From Hyposmocoma kahamanoa (lineage: Eukaryota; Arthropoda; Insecta; Lepidoptera; Cosmopterigidae), in contig NW_020653900.1 in assembly GCF_003589595.1 (NCBI RefSeq), positions 168,354 to 232,353 of the forward strand: a DNA stretch of 64,000 bases. Reading direction: 5' to 3'. Below the pieces are notes generated by a model. That model did no database searches. It was not told the origin of the DNA and saw nothing but the letters and a program-made list of their open reading frames with translations. Shown here in pieces: positions 1 through 10,239 of this stretch (position 1 is its first letter; each line of letters starts with the position of its first letter). The translations under genes were made by a program, and so were the position numbers.

Positions 1-56
1 CAGGGTCAAAATAAACAGCGGTGAATAAATATATTTGCAATAGTGTGTAATTTTTT

Positions 57-410
57 TAACCGACTTTAAAAAGGAGGAGGTTCTCAATTCGACTGTATGT
101 TCTTTTTTCTTTTTTTTGTATGTATGTTACGCGATAACTCCGGTATTTGGAAACCGATTTTCATGATTCTTTTTTTGTTGGAAAGGGGGTACTTCCATAG
201 TGGTCCCATTTCATTTTGAAGAAAATCATCAACCTCTGAGGGTGGCTGTTCACGCATGAAAAGTCATTTTTGTAAATAGCGCCTAAGCTTTAATTTAAGA
301 GCAATTATTTTAATGGTTTATTTTTGCTATTTCTCCAATTCAAGGCGTTTTTCTCTCAATATACTGTGAGTAGTGAGAACCGATTTTTATTATCTCCTGT
401 GTCAGTCCTC
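57..410 (+). repeat. R3 repeat, left part of an interrupted copy
   Basis: Starts AACCGACTTTAAAAAGGAGG and runs to a CTCCTGTGTCAG-like end. The same sequence recurs at 46226-46655 (+), and its complement is at 1497-1832. The complete 46226 copy shows that the missing right end of this copy is the stretch near 1163-1250, so the copy is broken by about 750 bp that include the assembly gap. No coding capacity. Related sequences are common in lepidopteran genomes; I cannot assign a transposon class. Confidence 0.7.
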
Positions 411-792
411 TATAGCCGCTCACGCGATACATGCAGCCGTAGACGCATACCACACCTAGAGGTGCCGGTGATGATTTTATACCGATTAATCGGATATCGA
501 AGTTATAACAGGTAAAAGAACTAATATTAATTGCTATTTCGGTAACTACTGTAGCAAACCGTAAAGTTTTTAATGTCTGGATCTGTCATTTAAAAAAAAA
601 TAAACAACTTCAAAAATACGTCACGACAATCGTGTGTGTTATTGTTTGGGCTGGTGATTTCGGTGTTTATTTATTGAAAACATACCATAAGTAGCGTTTT
701 TTAAGTTTACCCTGAATATAAATGTTTATAAACTATACTTTAAGGAGTAATGTCATGGTAAACGTTAGAACCACTCAAACGGAATATTATCA

Positions 793-958
793 TATTTATC
801 CAAATACACCAAAAATTTCATTACTNNNNNNNNNNNNNNNNNNNNNNNNNNNNNNNNNNNNNNNNNNNNNNNNNNNNNNNNNNNNNNNNNNNNNNNNNNN
901 NNNNNNNNNNNNNNNNNNNNNNNNNTATTTATCCAAATACACCAAAAATTTCATTACT
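793..958. other. 100-N assembly gap between two identical 33-bp ends
   Basis: Exactly 100 N (826-925). The 33 bases before the gap (793-825) and the 33 bases after it (926-958) are identical. This is what an unmerged contig overlap looks like, so the real gap may be zero length and the apparent duplication may be false. Confidence 0.85.
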
Positions 959-1162
959 GCTTTTTAAGTGCAGGATTTGCAGCGTATTATTGCATTTTAT
1001 TTGAGATGTTTTTGTTGGTAGTACGGAGGGTATTTATTTAGCAATGTAGAATAATAATTTTTATTTATAAAAACTTGTATTTAAACTGAATCCTTTTCCA
1101 TTTTGCGAAACCAAATAGCCGCCATTTTGCGGTAGGAGGAGCGCATCGCGTGAGCGGATAAT

Positions 1163-1250
1163 GGCGAACTAGGGGATATTCCAATAAAACTTAGCAAATT
1201 GATGTAATTCCACGTACTTTTGAGGTCAGTTTTTTTAGTACTCTACACTG
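1163..1250 (+). repeat. R3 repeat, right-end piece
   Basis: The stretch from GGCGAACTAGGGGAT to TTGAGGTCAGTTTTTT matches the right end of the intact R3 copy near 46525-46655, with a deletion of about 30 bp. It probably completes the copy that begins at 57. Confidence 0.6.
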
Positions 1251-1257
1251 AGAGTAT

Positions 1258-1450
1258 TATGATATCAAGTGATGTAGAAGTCGTACACCTGGTGGCAAGC
1301 GACACGTCTACCCAAAACAGTTACCATGCCACACAAAGCAGTAAATTGCAAAGATCTGAGGGGTCACTGCGTCTCTCACTCTGAAACAAGAAGTTGACAA
1401 GTTCCACGTACCCGTAAATTTAGCAGCACCATTACCTTTTAAAGCAAGGT
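1258..1450 (+). repeat. R2 repeat, diverged copy
   Basis: Shares the R2 word order: a GATATCAAGTGA-like start, CACCTGGTGGCAAGCGACAC, CAAAGATCTGAGGGG, a TTGACAAGT word, then a CAGCACC word. The best-preserved copy is at 49480-49761. Non-coding and interspersed. Confidence 0.6.
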
Positions 1451-1496
1451 ATTTCAACGCGAGTCTACATTTTAGGAGGTGAGGTGTGGGGGACCG

Positions 1497-1832
1497 TAAC
1501 CTGACACAGGAGATAATAAAAATCGGTTCTCACTACTCAAAATATATTGAGAGAAAAACGCCTTGAATTGCAGAATCAATCATTAATATGATTGCTCTTT
1601 ATAATAAAATTTAGGCGCTATTTATAAAAATGAAACTTCATGCGTGAACAGCTACCCTTAGAGGTGGATGATTTTCTTTAAAATTAAATGGGACTACTAT
1701 GGAGGTACTCTCTTTCCAACAAAAAAAGAATCATCAAAATCGGTTCACAAATACCGGAGTTATCGCGTAACATACATACAAAAAAAAACATACCGTCGAA
1801 TATCCTCCTTTTTTTGAACTCGGTTAAAAATA
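1497..1832 (-). repeat. R3 repeat, inverted copy
   Basis: Reverse complement of 57-410, from the CAGGAG end through AAATCGGTTCTCACTACTC to the outer end near 1832. It forms a roughly 350-bp inverted pair with the first copy across about 1.1 kb. The two may have inserted separately or may be arms of a foldback structure. Confidence 0.7.
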
Positions 1833-2326
1833 AAAACAGGCGTTGAAAATTTTACATAGATCCGTCGTCGACAAGTGCCAGATGGTGGCTGACGGGGCAG
1901 CAGACGCTGGGCAAATTTCAAATTTTGAGATAAATGTGAATTTAATAACTATAGTGCTTCTTCTTCTCTGTAGGACTTAAAGAGAAATATCTCTATATAA
2001 AAATTATGAGCAAAGTAGATATCTTGTTCTAGATTTTTATTTTAGCTTGTTTTCAAGATTTTATGTGGTCATATCCATCATACATATATAATCCTATAGT
2101 GTAACAAATAAGCACATTTTTTAGACGATACCCTAAGGTATATCGTATATTTTTTGAAAGACATTGTTTTTTACTAGTAAATACCTAAACCAGTAATAAC
2201 CAACTTTTTTGTACGATAAAAAAGTTTTTCCCGCTTCTCTTGCGGTAACTAACCTTAAAACCACTGACTTCATAGCTTGGGGGCGGAAATAGTTGCAGTA
2301 CTTCCTCGGGCTAAACCTTTTATACA

Positions 2327-2448
2327 TGACTTGGCAGTGGCAACCGAGCGCCCCCGGATCTTTGCGATTTAACTGACACTACTACGGACAGGCGTTTCGC
2401 TTACGACCAGGCGAACAACTTGTTCGTCCCGTCATATCATAAAAAAAA
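2327..2448 (-). repeat. R2 repeat, 5' part
   Basis: Ends in AACTTGTTCGTCCCGTCATA, the reverse complement of the R2 start, and includes CTTTGCGATTTAA and GGACAGGCG-type words seen in other copies. Only the 5' part is present. Confidence 0.6.
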
Positions 2449-2596
2449 ACATTCGACTTTAACTTCATTACAATAAGATTAATATTTGTCAAATGTCTGA
2501 ACGTTCAATTATATATGAGTGAGATAAAATACCATTTTCATCGTCATCAACGTATTCTAGGTATGTCCCACCGCTGGGCACGAAGTTCATAATTAA

Positions 2597-2808
2597 CTGC
2601 CTCCGTGGCCGAACGGTTACCATGCCGGACTGCCACCCAGAGGTCCCAGGTTTGATTCCCGGGCCGGGAGAAATATTTGTATGGTCTACATTTATTTCTA
2701 AGTTAAGTTTGGGTGAAATTTCTGGTTGTCTATGTGTGTGTCCCTGGCACCCGCGACACAGGATTTCCCTGGTGCAGGGCTATGTTGAGTGTGTGCGTTA
2801 TTATTATA
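2597..2808 (+). mobile_element. SINE-1, near full length
   Basis: tRNA-derived SINE. The head CCTCCGTGGCCGAACGG carries a pol III A-box-like sequence and GGTTTGATTCC fits a B box. After the head come the shared body (TTGTCTATGTGTGTGTCC, CACCCGCGACACAGG) and a GTGTGCGTTATTATTAT tail. The tRNA head resembles a Ser/Leu-type acceptor-D arm (GTGGCCGA). This copy has lost part of the TCTCGTGAG block. It sits about 0.9 kb before the first visible Toll exon. Confidence 0.85.
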
Positions 2809-2949
2809 ACTAAAATAATTTAATTAGTAAATTTAAACATCACACGTAATTAATATAAATTTAAACATTATGGAACATTCTACTAAAAACTTCATGGCAA
2901 ATATTCACGATTTTATGTAATTTAATCATTGCCCTAATAAAAGTATCAG

Positions 2950-3310
2950 GCGTATTGCATATTTGCAATATTATTGTGCGTAATAGTGAAGCGTTATTTA
3001 TCATCAACGACTCATTTATTTACACGTCACACTGCTGGGCTTGGGTCTCTGGCGAGGGTGCTCCGCGCTGGACAAATGCGCGTTGGGAACCACATAGGTT
3101 TTCCACGGGTTGTGTACCTTCTTCGACGAGCAGATTCTATTACGATGTTTTTTCTCGCCATTAGGGGGCAGTATTGCTACTAAATATTAATAAATGTATG
3201 TGACTTATTATTATAGGCTATGTAATATATTTCATAAACAGATAAATAAATCGCCATGTTGCATAAATACATGTAAATAATACGAACTTGAATAACAATA
3301 AATCAGTACA
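2950..3310. other. No gene; degenerate repeat fragment
   Basis: The stretch around 3027-3125 (a CACTGCTGGGC word, then a GCTCCGCGCTGG word) resembles short interspersed sequences frequent in moths. A shorter CCGCTGGGCACGAAG word is at 2570. No supported exon, and no Toll leader exon, was seen here. Confidence 0.4.
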
Positions 3311-3317
3311 GAGAGTA

Positions 3318-3482
3318 CTAAAAAAACAGACAAAAAAAGAAGTGGAATATTTTCTTCTAATTTAAATGGGAACATTTCTGAGGAACCCTCTTTCCAACAT
3401 AAAAAGAATCATACAAAAAAAATCGTTCATTAATTCAAAAAACATACTTTTTGTACAACAGACTTTTAAGTCGGTTAAAAAA
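3318..3482 (-). repeat. R3 repeat, outer-end fragment
   Basis: Contains TTTAAATGGGA, CTCTTTCCAACA and a closing TTTTAAGTCGGTTAAAAA, the reverse complement of the R3 left end. About 165 bp, decayed. Confidence 0.55.
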
Positions 3483-3527
3483 CGTGACAGGACAAGCAAA
3501 TCTTTGTAATTTTTACAAACATTTGTT

Positions 3528-3600
3528 TAACTATTTCTACCGCTAAGCAGTAATGTCAGCATTACAGCGTTCCGGTTTTTAACATAAAGAGTGCTGGTGA
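3528..3600 (-). repeat. R2 repeat, 3' fragment
   Basis: TATTTCTACCGCTAAGCAGT, then a GCGTTCCGG word, then GTGCTGGTGAAA matches the reverse complement of the R2 3' half. It lies directly upstream of the acceptor of the first visible Toll exon. Confidence 0.55.
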
Positions 3601-3694
3601 AACTGCTCGAACAAGCGTGTCGATTACCGCGTGTCACGAAAAAGAAAAATGCATTTACTCGTGCTAATTTCTGTTACCTTTTAATTTGTTTTAG

Positions 3695-4409
3695 ATGACA
3701 GAGTAGTTATTTACGCCTCCCAAACCTTCGTCGCTGTACATTGCGGTGTTAAAACCTATGAAGAACAAGATTATCCAGACAGCGATAAAAATTTCACAAC
3801 ACTTTTCGTTCAATTTTGCGATCCACCAAAAGAATCCTACGCAAGCGTCCTACTTGAACATAATTATAATATTAAAAACATAAGTGCACTTACAATGGAC
3901 CAAATACCTTACGACTCCGTTCTAAAAGGTAAACATCTCGATGGACTGAACCTAACTGAAGTGAACATACGTGGTGTAAGCACAAGTAATCTTGTACGAA
4001 TCAATAGAGATTTTCTTGAAGCTTTAAGTAACGTACGATCGATGCATTTCGAAAACGTCGTCATAGAAACGATACCTGAGACAACGAAAGCTATTGCAGT
4101 TATAGTTAATTTCGGCAGATTCAAAGGCCCCTGGGAAGGATGTGAAAATCTACAGTATCTAATAGTTGCGCAAGTTGAAGTTCCGGATATAAAGAATTGG
4201 CTGGCAAAATGTACCAAACTGAATACTATTATACTACAACGCATGCCGTTGGTGCATTCTCTGCGATGGGTTCTTCAAGGAGCGACTGCTTTAAGTGATC
4301 TTGTAATCAGAGACTGCGATATCAAATGGTTAACAACAGATCTTTTCATCTCCAATGTCAATTTAAGAAAAATGAAGCTAAACAACAATAGGATTGTATA
4401 TTTGGAAAG
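3695..4409 (+). CDS. Toll: Toll exon A (first seen): divergent N-terminal region and LRRs
   Basis: Acceptor TTTGTTTTAG, donor GGAAAG/GTGACG. Codons start at 3697, with two bases shared with an earlier exon. It encodes about 238 residues: a cysteine-containing N-terminal region (VAVHCGV, FVQFCDPP) and then irregular leucine-rich segments ending in LRKMKLNNNRIVYLE, a clear LRR. The N-terminal half has weak LRR character, as in Toll N-terminal caps. It ends in phase 2. Confidence 0.9.
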
Positions 4410-7400
4410 GTGACGCTGTAATTTTACCAATCAATACGAATTGTTAGACATAAGGCGCCAGACAAAATAATAGTTGAAACAAAATGATGTAGTTTTGTAT
4501 TGGTGATTGTAGAGCATAGGTTCCCAAACTTTTTGGACTGTGAGCCAAGATAAAAAGATATTCAACGCCCACCACAAAAATAATTGAAAACACGTATTTT
4601 TATACCTATTAACTTAACACCAAAAATCACAAAGAAAAAAAATTGTGCTGTAGTTTACGAAGATAATTATTATTATAATATAAATTATAATTCACTTTTT
4701 TTTTTAATGCGGTAACACCCCCTTTACAGCATCAACGCCCCCCAATTGCTTCCGAGGTCCCTAGGACTCTCCAGAGCGCCCACTGGTGAGCGGTAGTGAC
4801 CACTTTGGGAAACCACGTTTTACAGATTATTCTACATCAATAGTAATTGATGTTGGTGGGTAAAAGAAACCTCCTAAAATACCGCGAAACAAAAACGTAT
4901 TCTTTTATTTGGTAAACTTTGTTTAACACCTTTATTCACACTGATCTACTCAGAACCAAACAATCGGTTATGGGGGGTCAGGTATAAAAATAAAGCATCG
5001 ACCAAACATTCTACTCCAAGCAACGCAGCCGATCGCAGGTGTGACTTGGTGTTTATGAGCGTGCATTGCTTCGAATTTTCATGCAATATCACGGAATCCA
5101 GAACAGTCACCTGCGATCCGCTGCATCGTTACTTGAAATAACAACTTACAGGCAAAACTTTTTCGCAGGTTTGGAAACTTAACTAAACTGGAAGAGTTGA
5201 ACTTGTCTACAAACCGGTTAGCAGACGGAGCATGGAATATGAAGATTATAAGTACACTACCGACTCTCAGAGCCCTTGATTTGACTGACGTGTATTTGCC
5301 CAATTTCTGCAACCATTTTAATAAAAGGTATTTTTTTATTAACTATAAATTCATTTCGTCGTTGCAATTTCAATTAAGAAGCCAATAGAATCGGACAAAC
5401 GTTACACCACCACACAAAGTATTATGTGGACCATGTTAGGTTCTTTGGATGTCAGCCTGCTACAAAACTCCGTATGACGTTCTGTCCAAACTATCTTTAT
5501 TCATTAAACTTAAAGGGATGGATTGTAATCATTATACGTCATAGTCAGAAAATTAAAACATTGAACTCTTATTCAAAGTCAAAGAATCATTGATTCCATA
5601 GGTAAAATAAATTTATACTTGATTATAACTAATGTAATTTTTTTAAGCTATTGCTAGTTCCCTGTGCTGACTTCCCTTAGAAGAACGATCTAGAAACTAT
5701 GGAGATAAATGATATGGAATATAATTTGAATCAAATTTGTGTGGAACATAGAGTCATGTCGTCTCTCCATACATCTTTATCTATAATCAATAAAAAATAG
5801 TTTGACTATCACGCGCAACGTAGGGTCCTACTCATTAGACGATCACGGCCTAAGAATATACGGGAATGTAACTGATAGGGGTGGAGAAGGCGAAGGAGGT
5901 TTGTCAGGAGCGTAGCAGGTGGAGGTCATAGTCTTTGCCTACTCTGCGGGAGATAGGCGTCAAAAAATATATATGCACTAACACCTAAACTAATTTCCAT
6001 TTAAAATATTGTTTTGCAGCAAAAAATTTAATTTAATAACGGATGAAGTGGATAAAGCTGTGGAACCATTCAACGTGACGATTTTGGACCTCGAAGGAAC
6101 AGGAATGTCAAGACTTTGCTTCGCAGATTGGCCCTCACTGCGGGATCTCTACTTGTATAGAAACAATATTTCAGTTTTAGAGGTAAGATTTTAAATTCCA
6201 AAAATTCAACAACACTTATTTTGTTAAATATGAATGTGGAGTTTTAACACAAGTCACGAATTTTCGGCAAAGGTATTGATTGATTCATGGTGAAGATGTG
6301 AAAAAGTAAGTGACAAAATTATAAAAAACCAAATATGTAGAACCATGTTCAAGTAAAAGAAGTAGGTTAGGTGACATTACAAAGCAGAAGTAACTAAAAA
6401 TTGCATCAAACATCAAACTGAAAAGCTATGGAACATTTAAGAAATGCATGCAGTCTGGAGTAATAACAGCACGCTTAAGCATCTTTTTAACATTGCAATG
6501 TTTACCTGCACCTGTTTTTTATTATTCTAGGTCAATCAATTACCGATTAACAAAACTGGATTGATGAGAGTATATTTGGATGGCAACCCTGTCCGTCGAG
6601 TTGAGTTTGATGAAAAGAACTATGAATTCTTGAAATCACGTACTAATGTAAGTAGAAACTGATATAGACGTCAAAAGTGACAAGCCTTGCAGTTCCGACT
6701 TGGGTGTTAACAATTTCATTCAAGAGTTCATTCAATGAAGCATTACCACCATTACTGCCTTCCAGTCTTAAAGGGTAAAGGTGCTGGTGAAACGACAGGT
6801 ACATTTTTTATTTCTCAGAGTGGCGGGCGCAGTGGCAGTGCCCCTCAGGTTTCTGCGATTTAAATCTTTGATTAGCACTGCACTTAACGTGGAGGCGTGA
6901 CGCTTATCATCTGGCGCATTACTTGTTCGGTATCATATAAATACAATACTTATAAGAAGAAAAATGTGTTCAAAAACAAAATCATTTGATAGTGTCGTTT
7001 TAGAATAATTGCAGAAAATAATCGAATTCCCATAAATTTGGTACAATTCCCAAAAACAGTATTAAGGAAAATTATTGCTATTAATCGAAACATTTCCCCC
7101 TAAAAATATTTTACTCTGTTTTAAAGAAAATTTTATAAGTTTTATCATTAGATACAGCGTTTCAAAGTTTCCGTCAAAAATAAAAAGTTTTTTCAAACTA
7201 ATGGGTTTCCTTTCCACCCATTTTAGTAGAATCGTCCTTTATTACAGTGACCTTATATTCAATATCTCAATTTATGTTAGATGTTTGAAGGTTACTATTC
7301 CTTTTGATTTCATCTTAAGTGTAAACCAGCTTTCAACTTTTAAAGTTAAGAGAGTGAAGTATGCTTAAATATCATTGACCTACCATTGGTAAGTCAATGT

Positions 7401-9868
7401 TAAATATGCTAAAAAAACGACAATATCTCTTGTGACAACTTAGATCATAGACTCGTGTCATAAAATGGCATTATCGTCCAATCCTTACCATAATCTACTA
7501 ACTTTAAAGCCAGCCTGAAGTTCAGAAATAAATTCAATTCCTATTTATTTTTGAATCCAATTCTGGACTTGAAACTTCTGCTAACTCCTTCCGTAGACCA
7601 GTTGAAAGAGCTATAATCCCGGTTGGGCGAGAAAGTTGCTGGTTCGATCCAGCCGGTGCGAAAGATTTTTACTTTGTGTCAATAATAACAAAACTAGTTG
7701 AGTCTTTTCATAACCAATATATGAATAAGATGGTTGCACAAAGCGTGATATTCAACAAAATAAATAACGTAGAGATTCGTTTTATATAATAGGATTGGCA
7801 TTCAAGTTTGGTTGTTAGGCCCCTAATAGCAATTAGCAAACGGATATTTATTTGAGATTGAAAAGTACTTTATCTTCCAGTTTACAAGATTAGAAGTAAT
7901 AATGAACTTCACACTGGATTGCGACTGCCATGGCGCGTGGTTTGCGCGCGCAGCTCGTGACTATGTCATTACGGCTATACTAGCAGGCTGCAGTGACGGG
8001 ACACCACTGACTATTGTGCCACCAGAGCGGGTTGAATGTGACAAGTTTTCTTGTGAAGGTTAATTATTTCAGTCTTTCTACTTACATTCTTTAAGTTATT
8101 TTCTTTGGACTATGATAAGAGGTTATACAAAAAGCTATTAAACAAGACTCTCAAAAGTCTGCAACGCGTAGATAGTTCCTCCAGTGTTGCAAATGTCCAT
8201 GGCCGACAATAACCGTCTCCAAAGTGGTGGACCATTGTCATCATCACTTTCAAAGTGTTTGACAACGATAAAAGCATACCGGGGCAAATTCCTGTAGCAA
8301 CAATTTAAAGAACCGGACCCCCAGGATTGAGGAGGAAATTGTCTGGGACATAATTAATTATTACTCTACAACGGATGCATTGTAGGCTGCATATGCCGCC
8401 GCTTGTGGAAGGACAACATGACGCGAGCTAATTGCACGGCACGAGGGCTTCTTACGTTGCCGCGAGTACCAGCGCTAAAGGAAATAAACGCTAGCAACAA
8501 CCTTATTGAGACCATATATGCCCATGATCTGCCACAGACTCTCCAAGTAAGTCCCAAAGCCATTAGATTTAAAGAAACCAATCATGTAAGTAAAGATATA
8601 ACTTAATTTGTACGTTCATAAGCATAATTACATGTTTATACGTTTCAGTCTCTTGATTTACGAAATAATCGTTTAGCACGATTAGACGAAGCTGTAGTGG
8701 TAGCTCTTTTCGAGATACCAAACCGTGGTGTACAATTATCAGGCAATCCAATTATCTGTGACTGCGAGAACAAACCGTTTCTGGAGGCTCTCAGGGATCA
8801 TCGAACTCAGGTACTCATAGTTCTTTACTGAAATCTTATTATTACTTTATCAACATTTTGTGACCTTGTTAGAGCAACGGTAGTTTTGATTAGAGAGTTA
8901 GAAGGTTAACGCGGCTAAGCTTCAAACAAGATATCCACTTGAAGTTACTGGAAATCTTTAAAGTCCTCACTATTTTTATTTAGATAACAGGATGATATTT
9001 ATTACTTAGCTTGATAGATATGAAAATCTCATTATCAAATTAATGAAATGTAAGGAATGACTAGTGTATAACGGAGCTGCTGGAATTTCAGGTCGACGAT
9101 TACAATAACGTCACCTGTGCTGGAGACGGGAAAACTATGGATGAAGTGGATTTCGATGAATTGTGTGACGCTAAAAAGATTTTGCTAACTGTTACGTTAG
9201 CTGTAAGCGGAATGTTAATAGGTTTGGCAGCTCTTGTTGGTGCTCTGTATTGTCGATATGAGAAAACAATTAAGATATTTCTCTACGCGCGTGGCATTTG
9301 TTTATTCTGTATGGCTGAAGACGAACTTGACGCAGAACGCGAGTACGATGCGTTCGTTTCTTTCGCTCATGAAGATGAACAGTTTGTAATGGAAGAGCTA
9401 GTAGTATATTTAGAGAAGGAATATAAAATTTGTGTACACTACCGCGATTGGATAGTAGGTGATATGATTCCGACACAAATAACGCGGTCCGTTGAAAACT
9501 CTCGCAGAACTATAATTGTATTATCGAAGAAGTTTGTAAAATCACTATGGGGACTACTAGAATTTAAAACGGCTCATTTCTGCGCACTGAGTGAAGGCAG
9601 GGTGCGGGTCATCGTGTTAGTTATAGACGACGTTACGGAAGATGACACCTTGGACTTGCAACTACGAGGTTACTTACTCACCAACACGTATCTGAAATGG
9701 GGAGATCCGTGGTTTTGGGATAAGCTGAAATATGCAATGCCACGTAAAGGAATGGTAGAGACAGAAACTGTACCAAGAACTTTAAGTGATTTATCGAATT
9801 TTAATAGGTCCAATATGTTGAGAATGGGAATAGAGTTGCCTGCCTTACCATCGCCTACTACTTGTTAA
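3695..9868 (+). CDS. Toll: Toll-family receptor, eight 3' coding exons (5' exon missing)
   Basis: Single-pass receptor of the insect Toll pathway. Family members bind Spaetzle-type cytokines outside the cell and recruit MyD88 through the cytoplasmic TIR domain. Exons: 3695-4409, 5169-5327, 6020-6182, 6531-6647, 7881-8058, 8386-8546, 8649-8810 and 9092-9868, all with GT/AG borders and compatible phases, giving about 810 residues in the window. Order: divergent N-terminal region and LRRs (about 1-383), LRRCT with CxCx20Cx15C, an LRRNT-like cluster CEGCIC, two short LRRs, a second LRRCT with CxCx23Cx15C, a membrane span (about 580-605) and a TIR domain. The double cysteine cluster is the multiple-cysteine-cluster type, as in Drosophila Toll. 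The first exon enters at phase 1 from an unseen exon that should hold the signal peptide. If only a leader is missing, the protein is shorter than the 1000 or more residues usual for Tolls. Membership of the family is certain; which paralogue it is cannot be told. Confidence 0.95.
4513..4820. mobile_element. hAT-like non-autonomous element in Toll intron 1
   Basis: Left end CATAGGTTCCCAAACTTTTT and right end CCACTTTGGGAAACCACG are imperfect inverted repeats, resembling the GGTTCCCAAACTTTTT ends of some hAT MITEs. About 300 bp, no ORF. Confidence 0.5.
4950..5010 (+). repeat. Short repeat shared with 10556-10610
   Basis: CTACTCAGAACCAAACAATC, then GGGTCAGGTAT and a GCATCGAC word also occur in the same order near 10556-10610, downstream of Toll. 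Two copies of an unclassified interspersed sequence bracket the gene. Confidence 0.5.
5169..5327 (+). CDS. Toll: Toll exon B: LRR pair
   Basis: Acceptor TTTTTCGCAG, donor AAAAG/GTATTT. The phase-2 junction restores an arginine codon. It encodes FGNLTKLEELNLSTNRL and LPTLRALDLTDVYL, two LRR units in good register with the end of the previous exon. Confidence 0.93.
6020..6182 (+). CDS. Toll: Toll exon C: LRR pair
   Basis: Acceptor TTGTTTTGCAG, donor TTAGAG/GTAAGA. Encodes FNVTILDLEGTGMSRL and WPSLRDLYLYRNNISVLE, ending in phase 0. Confidence 0.93.
6531..6647 (+). CDS. Toll: Toll exon D: last LRR of the main block
   Basis: Acceptor TTATTCTAG, donor ACTAAT/GTAAGT; 117 bp, phase 0 to phase 0. 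Encodes LMRVYLDGNPVRRVEF, an LRR leading into the first cysteine cluster. Confidence 0.92.
6776..6945 (-). repeat. R2 repeat in Toll intron 4
   Basis: AAAGGTGCTGGTGAAACGAC, then AGTGGCAGTGCCCCTCAG, then ACTTGTTCGGTATCAT follow the reverse order of R2. The centre of the 3' half is missing. Confidence 0.6.
7596..7740 (+). mobile_element. tRNA-headed SINE-2, decayed, in Toll intron 4
   Basis: CAGTTGAAAGAGCTATAATC, then GCTGGTTCGATCCAGCCG (a B box), then AACAAAACTAGTTGAGTC. The last block also follows the B box in the copy at 41598 (AACAAACTAGTGGAGCAA). Too degenerate to be a functional tRNA. Confidence 0.5.
7881..8058 (+). CDS. Toll: Toll exon E: first LRRCT cysteine cluster
   Basis: Acceptor TATCTTCCAG, donor GTGAAG/GTTAAT. 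Encodes LDCDCHGAWF and a CxCx20Cx15C pattern, the C-terminal LRR cap, then CDKFSCE leading into the LRRNT cluster. Ends in phase 1. Confidence 0.93.
8386..8546 (+). CDS. Toll: Toll exon F: LRRNT cluster and LRR
   Basis: Acceptor GCATTGTAG, donor CTCCAA/GTAAGT. Encodes GCICRRLWKDNMTRANCTARG, followed by a short LRR containing EINASNNLIETI. This membrane-proximal cap between two LRRCTs marks the protostome Toll type. Confidence 0.93.
8649..8810 (+). CDS. Toll: Toll exon G: LRR and start of second LRRCT
   Basis: Acceptor ACGTTTCAG, donor ACTCAG/GTACTC; 162 bp, phase 0 to phase 0. Encodes SLDLRNNRLARLDE, then GNPIICDCENKPF, which opens the second cysteine cap. Confidence 0.93.
9092..9868 (+). 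CDS. Toll: Toll exon H: end of LRRCT, membrane span, TIR domain
   Basis: Acceptor TGGAATTTCAG. Encodes the last two cysteines of the second LRRCT and a hydrophobic span (ILLTVTLAVSGMLIGLAALV) followed by basic residues. The TIR domain has box 1 YDAFVSFAHED (from 9344), box 2 RDWIVGDMIP (from 9443) and box 3 DPWFWDKL (near 9704-9727). NTYLKWGDPWFWDKL is the invertebrate Toll signature. The usual W-x-R-x-E-F element reads WGLLEF. The C-terminal tail is short, about 40 residues after box 3, and ends PTTC at TAA. Confidence 0.97.
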   Translation, partial: VDDYNNVTCAGDGKTMDEVDFDELCDAKKILLTVTLAVSGMLIGLAALVGALYCRYEKTIKIFLYARGICLFCMAEDELDAEREYDAFVSFAHEDEQFVMEELVVYLEKEYKICVHYRDWIVGDMIPTQITRSVENSRRTIIVLSKKFVKSLWGLLEFKTAHFCALSEGRVRVIVLVIDDVTEDDTLDLQLRGYLLTNTYLKWGDPWFWDKLKYAMPRKGMVETETVPRTLSDLSNFNRSNMLRMGIELPALPSPTTC

Positions 9869-9993
9869 TCTAAATCGATGATTGTCAAAGTGATCTCGAC
9901 CTCCAGGAGTCCACTCTAACCAAAAAGAAGTCTATGTCAGTGAAAAACACATGGGGTGTATGAGACGTCAATGGGATCCACGAGAGTGGAATT

Positions 9994-10232
9994 CGCGCCT
10001 GGTGGTAAGAGACATGCATATCCATAACAGTTGTAGTGCCACTGACTGACACTGACTGACTCAGCGCCCGACACCCTGAAACAAATGTTGACAATTCTCA
10101 CGTGCCTGTAATTTCACCAGCACCCTTATTCTTCTAAACCGGAACGCAGTAATGCTCACATTACTGCTTTGCGGCAGAAATGACAGAAATGCCTGGACGA
10201 CCTCTTTCATAAGGAGCTCCAGTGCTACTAAA
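9994..10232 (+). repeat. R2 repeat in the probable Toll 3' UTR
   Basis: Lacks the first 20 bases of R2 but keeps CGCCTGGTGGTAAG, CTGTAATTTCACCAGCACCC, CCGGAACGCAGTAATG and the GAGCTCCAGTGCTACT end. It starts 126 bp after the Toll stop codon, so it is probably transcribed. Confidence 0.75.
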
Positions 10233-10238
10233 TAAATA
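10229..10238 (+). terminator. Candidate Toll polyadenylation signal
   Basis: AATAAATAA right after the R2 copy, about 365 bp past the stop codon. Another AATAAA occurs near 10491. Which one is used cannot be decided from sequence alone in AT-rich DNA. Confidence 0.3.
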
Positions 10239-10239
10239 A

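Noticed and set aside
722..967. 81-codon open frame
   Set aside because: It is open only because the 100 N are read through, and its two ends are the same duplicated 33 bases.
2622..2813. Open frame PDCHPEVPGLIPGPGEI and similar ones at 16007 and 48608
   Set aside because: These are SINE-1 copies read in one frame; a shared frame follows from shared repeat sequence, not from protein selection.
3649..3684. ATG followed by a hydrophobic run (MHLLVLISVTF) just before the first visible Toll exon, as a signal peptide
   Set aside because: It meets a stop after 11 codons, and an intron from there to the acceptor at 3694 would be far too short. The acceptor before 3695 is strong, so this is probably intron sequence.
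3909..4244. 111-codon minus-strand frame
   Set aside because: Antisense shadow of the first visible Toll exon.
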